Source: a virus. From it: 47,649 nucleotides of DNA. Within the stretch, counting starts at the first letter, position 1; the number at the start of each line of letters is the position of its first letter. The notes beneath the pieces were generated by a model, which was not told the DNA's origin, ran no database searches, and saw only the letters and a list, made by a program, of their open reading frames with translations. Of this stretch, positions 46,699 to 47,649 are shown in pieces. Made by a program: the position numbers and the translations under genes. The DNA lies in IMG/VR virus record IMGVR_UViG_3300008954_003537, positions 1-47,649 of that record. One strand, given 5' to 3'.

Positions 46699-47649
46699 TT
46701 AAAGCGTAGTAGTGTTAAATTCCCACACGCAAATTGCTGTGCATGCATTTGTCGAATTATTGGGATTAATACTTACTCCAACAAAGCTTTCGGCTGTAAA
46801 ATGAGAAAGTCCCGTAAAATTATAAACAGAAGTAGTGTATCCATTATTAACTGGTGTAACAGTAACTGTCTCAATTGCGGTAGTGTTCACGCCAGAATCC
46901 GTATTCGAGCCTGTATGGACACCCACTACCACCGAACCAGCCTGTCCGGATTGAGGACGGAACATAACTTTTAATAATCTTCCATCAAAAGGAGCTATCA
47001 TCCCTACTTTATATCCTGGGCTTGTAGAAGTATGCTCAGAGAGATCATAAAAAGGAATATAAGTGTTGTTCGTGCTGGTTCCTGTCCAAGCATGATGAGT
47101 AACATGAACTTGCTTGCCTCGTAGTTCCCCATTGATGACGGCAGCACCGGTGACTTCTAGTCTAGTGCCGCTAAAAGTGAAATTGGCTTCCCCTTGAACC
47201 GTATTGGAATTAACAGAAGTAATAACACGATTATCTCCCGCTGTATTGTAAGTGGTAATAGGACTAGATCCTCCACCAGCAGATTCCGTAAGTACCAATT
47301 GATTGGCAGCGTTTACGCCCAAATAGCTTCCGGGGCCCCCTAATGAAGCAGTTGTTAAGCCCATAATAGTAACAGAATCTGGCGCCCCCGTTCCTAAATA
47401 CGTATTTCCGCTAACAATAAGGTGACTCTTGGTAGTAACGGATCCAGTAGCAGCTATAGTAGAACCAAATTGTGCGGCACCGACAGCTTTAAGCAAGCCA
47501 GAACCAGAGAGGTACCCACCATAGATCGCAGATCCCGTGATTCCAAGAGAAGCTGAAATTTCACCAATGACTGTAAGAGTGTATGGTGGTTCATCGGTAC
47601 CGATTCCTACTTTGTTAGAACCGGCATCTGTGTGTAATATCACCTCACC
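46699..47649 (-). CDS. Tail-fibre-like structural protein, C-terminal part
   Basis: Open at the window edge, so 5' end is missing (the apparent GTG at 47641-47643 is internal: a Gly-Glu precedes it). Begins with NKVGIGTDEPPYTLTVIGEISAS, a typical fibre-tail segment, continues with Ala/Gly/Ser/Thr-rich beta repeats (ASLGITGSAIYGGYLSGSGLL, TIAATGSVTTKSHLIVSGNTYLGTG), and ends in a beta-sandwich-like head (GRLLKVMFRPQSGQAGSVVVGVHTG, FTGLSHFTAESFVGVSINP). This composition is that of receptor-binding fibres or capsid decoration. Stop TAA near 46699. Host specificity cannot be inferred. Confidence 0.72.
   Translation of the reverse strand, partial: GEVILHTDAGSNKVGIGTDEPPYTLTVIGEISASLGITGSAIYGGYLSGSGLLKAVGAAQFGSTIAATGSVTTKSHLIVSGNTYLGTGAPDSVTIMGLTTASLGGPGSYLGVNAANQLVLTESAGGGSSPITTYNTAGDNRVITSVNSNTVQGEANFTFSGTRLEVTGAAVINGELRGKQVHVTHHAWTGTSTNNTYIPFYDLSEHTSTSPGYKVGMIAPFDGRLLKVMFRPQSGQAGSVVVGVHTGSNTDSGVNTTAIETVTVTPVNNGYTTSVYNFTGLSHFTAESFVGVSINPNNSTNACTAICVWEFNTTTL

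Noticed and set aside
46680-46702. Inverted repeat TTAAGC / GCTTAA after the tail-fibre-like gene, possible terminator
   Set aside because: Six AT-rich pairs with an 11-base loop and no T-run after it on the minus strand.

Overview
This window looks like part of the genome of a large, AT-rich, T4-like myovirus (tailed phage), probably from a marine or other aquatic Gram-negative host. All supported genes lie on the minus strand, so transcription runs from position 47649 towards 1. Genes are tightly packed, with many ATGA and TAATG stop/start overlaps. T4-type hallmarks are a gp25-like and a gp6-like baseplate wedge protein and a gp55-like late sigma factor. The host inference rests on ADP-heptose (LPS core) genes and on a one-piece tmRNA, which argues against hosts with split tmRNAs such as most alphaproteobacteria and marine picocyanobacteria.

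Layout in the direction of transcription. (a) 47649-43589: the C-terminal part of a tail-fibre-like protein, small coiled-coil or membrane proteins, and a zinc-metallopeptidase/acidic protein with an internal start. (b) 43588-39781: a 774-residue fusion of a ligase-like domain and a nucleotidylyltransferase, and two probable head or virion proteins. (c) 39780-37911: small genes, a Fis-like helix-turn-helix protein, two sigma70-type promoters and a complete tmRNA gene. The tmRNA region is the only stretch over 300 bases without a protein gene. (d) 37885-34475: an envelope cassette (von Willebrand A lipoprotein, two single-pass membrane proteins, thioredoxin-like lipoprotein) mixed with a eukaryotic-type phosphomannomutase and a small nucleotidylyltransferase. 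(e) 34460-31373: PIN-PhoH ATPase, an HEXXH metallopeptidase and a PD-(D/E)XK exonuclease. (f) 31363-12471: a roughly 19 kb glycan island. (g) 12469-11003: small conserved proteins and the late sigma factor. (h) 11006-1: the tail-baseplate module, with two paralogous peptidoglycan hydrolases, a hub-like protein, a 2102-residue virion protein, gp25 and gp6.

The glycan island is the most striking part. It holds the kinase, adenylyltransferase and epimerase of ADP-L-glycero-D-manno-heptose synthesis, a small HAD protein that could supply the missing phosphatase, and a GT9 (heptosyltransferase-like) enzyme. Alongside are dTDP-sugar genes (rmlA, rmlB, a C-methyltransferase, a truncated DegT aminotransferase), GDP-mannose 4,6-dehydratase (fed in principle by the phosphomannomutase upstream), a nucleotide-sugar dehydrogenase, several glycosyltransferases, three FkbM-type methyltransferases, a sulfotransferase and a radical SAM protein. 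Together they could build and decorate a phosphate/sugar glycan on the virion or remodel host LPS during infection; the sequence does not say which.

Four sigma70-like promoters with exact 17-base spacers sit at or inside the ends of upstream genes (around 39.75 kb, 39.47 kb, 32.18 kb and 19.65 kb), suggesting that host-type transcription of the auxiliary blocks coexists with gp55-driven late transcription. No CRISPR array, integrase, insertion sequence or tRNA was seen. Family calls come from reading motifs, not from database searches.
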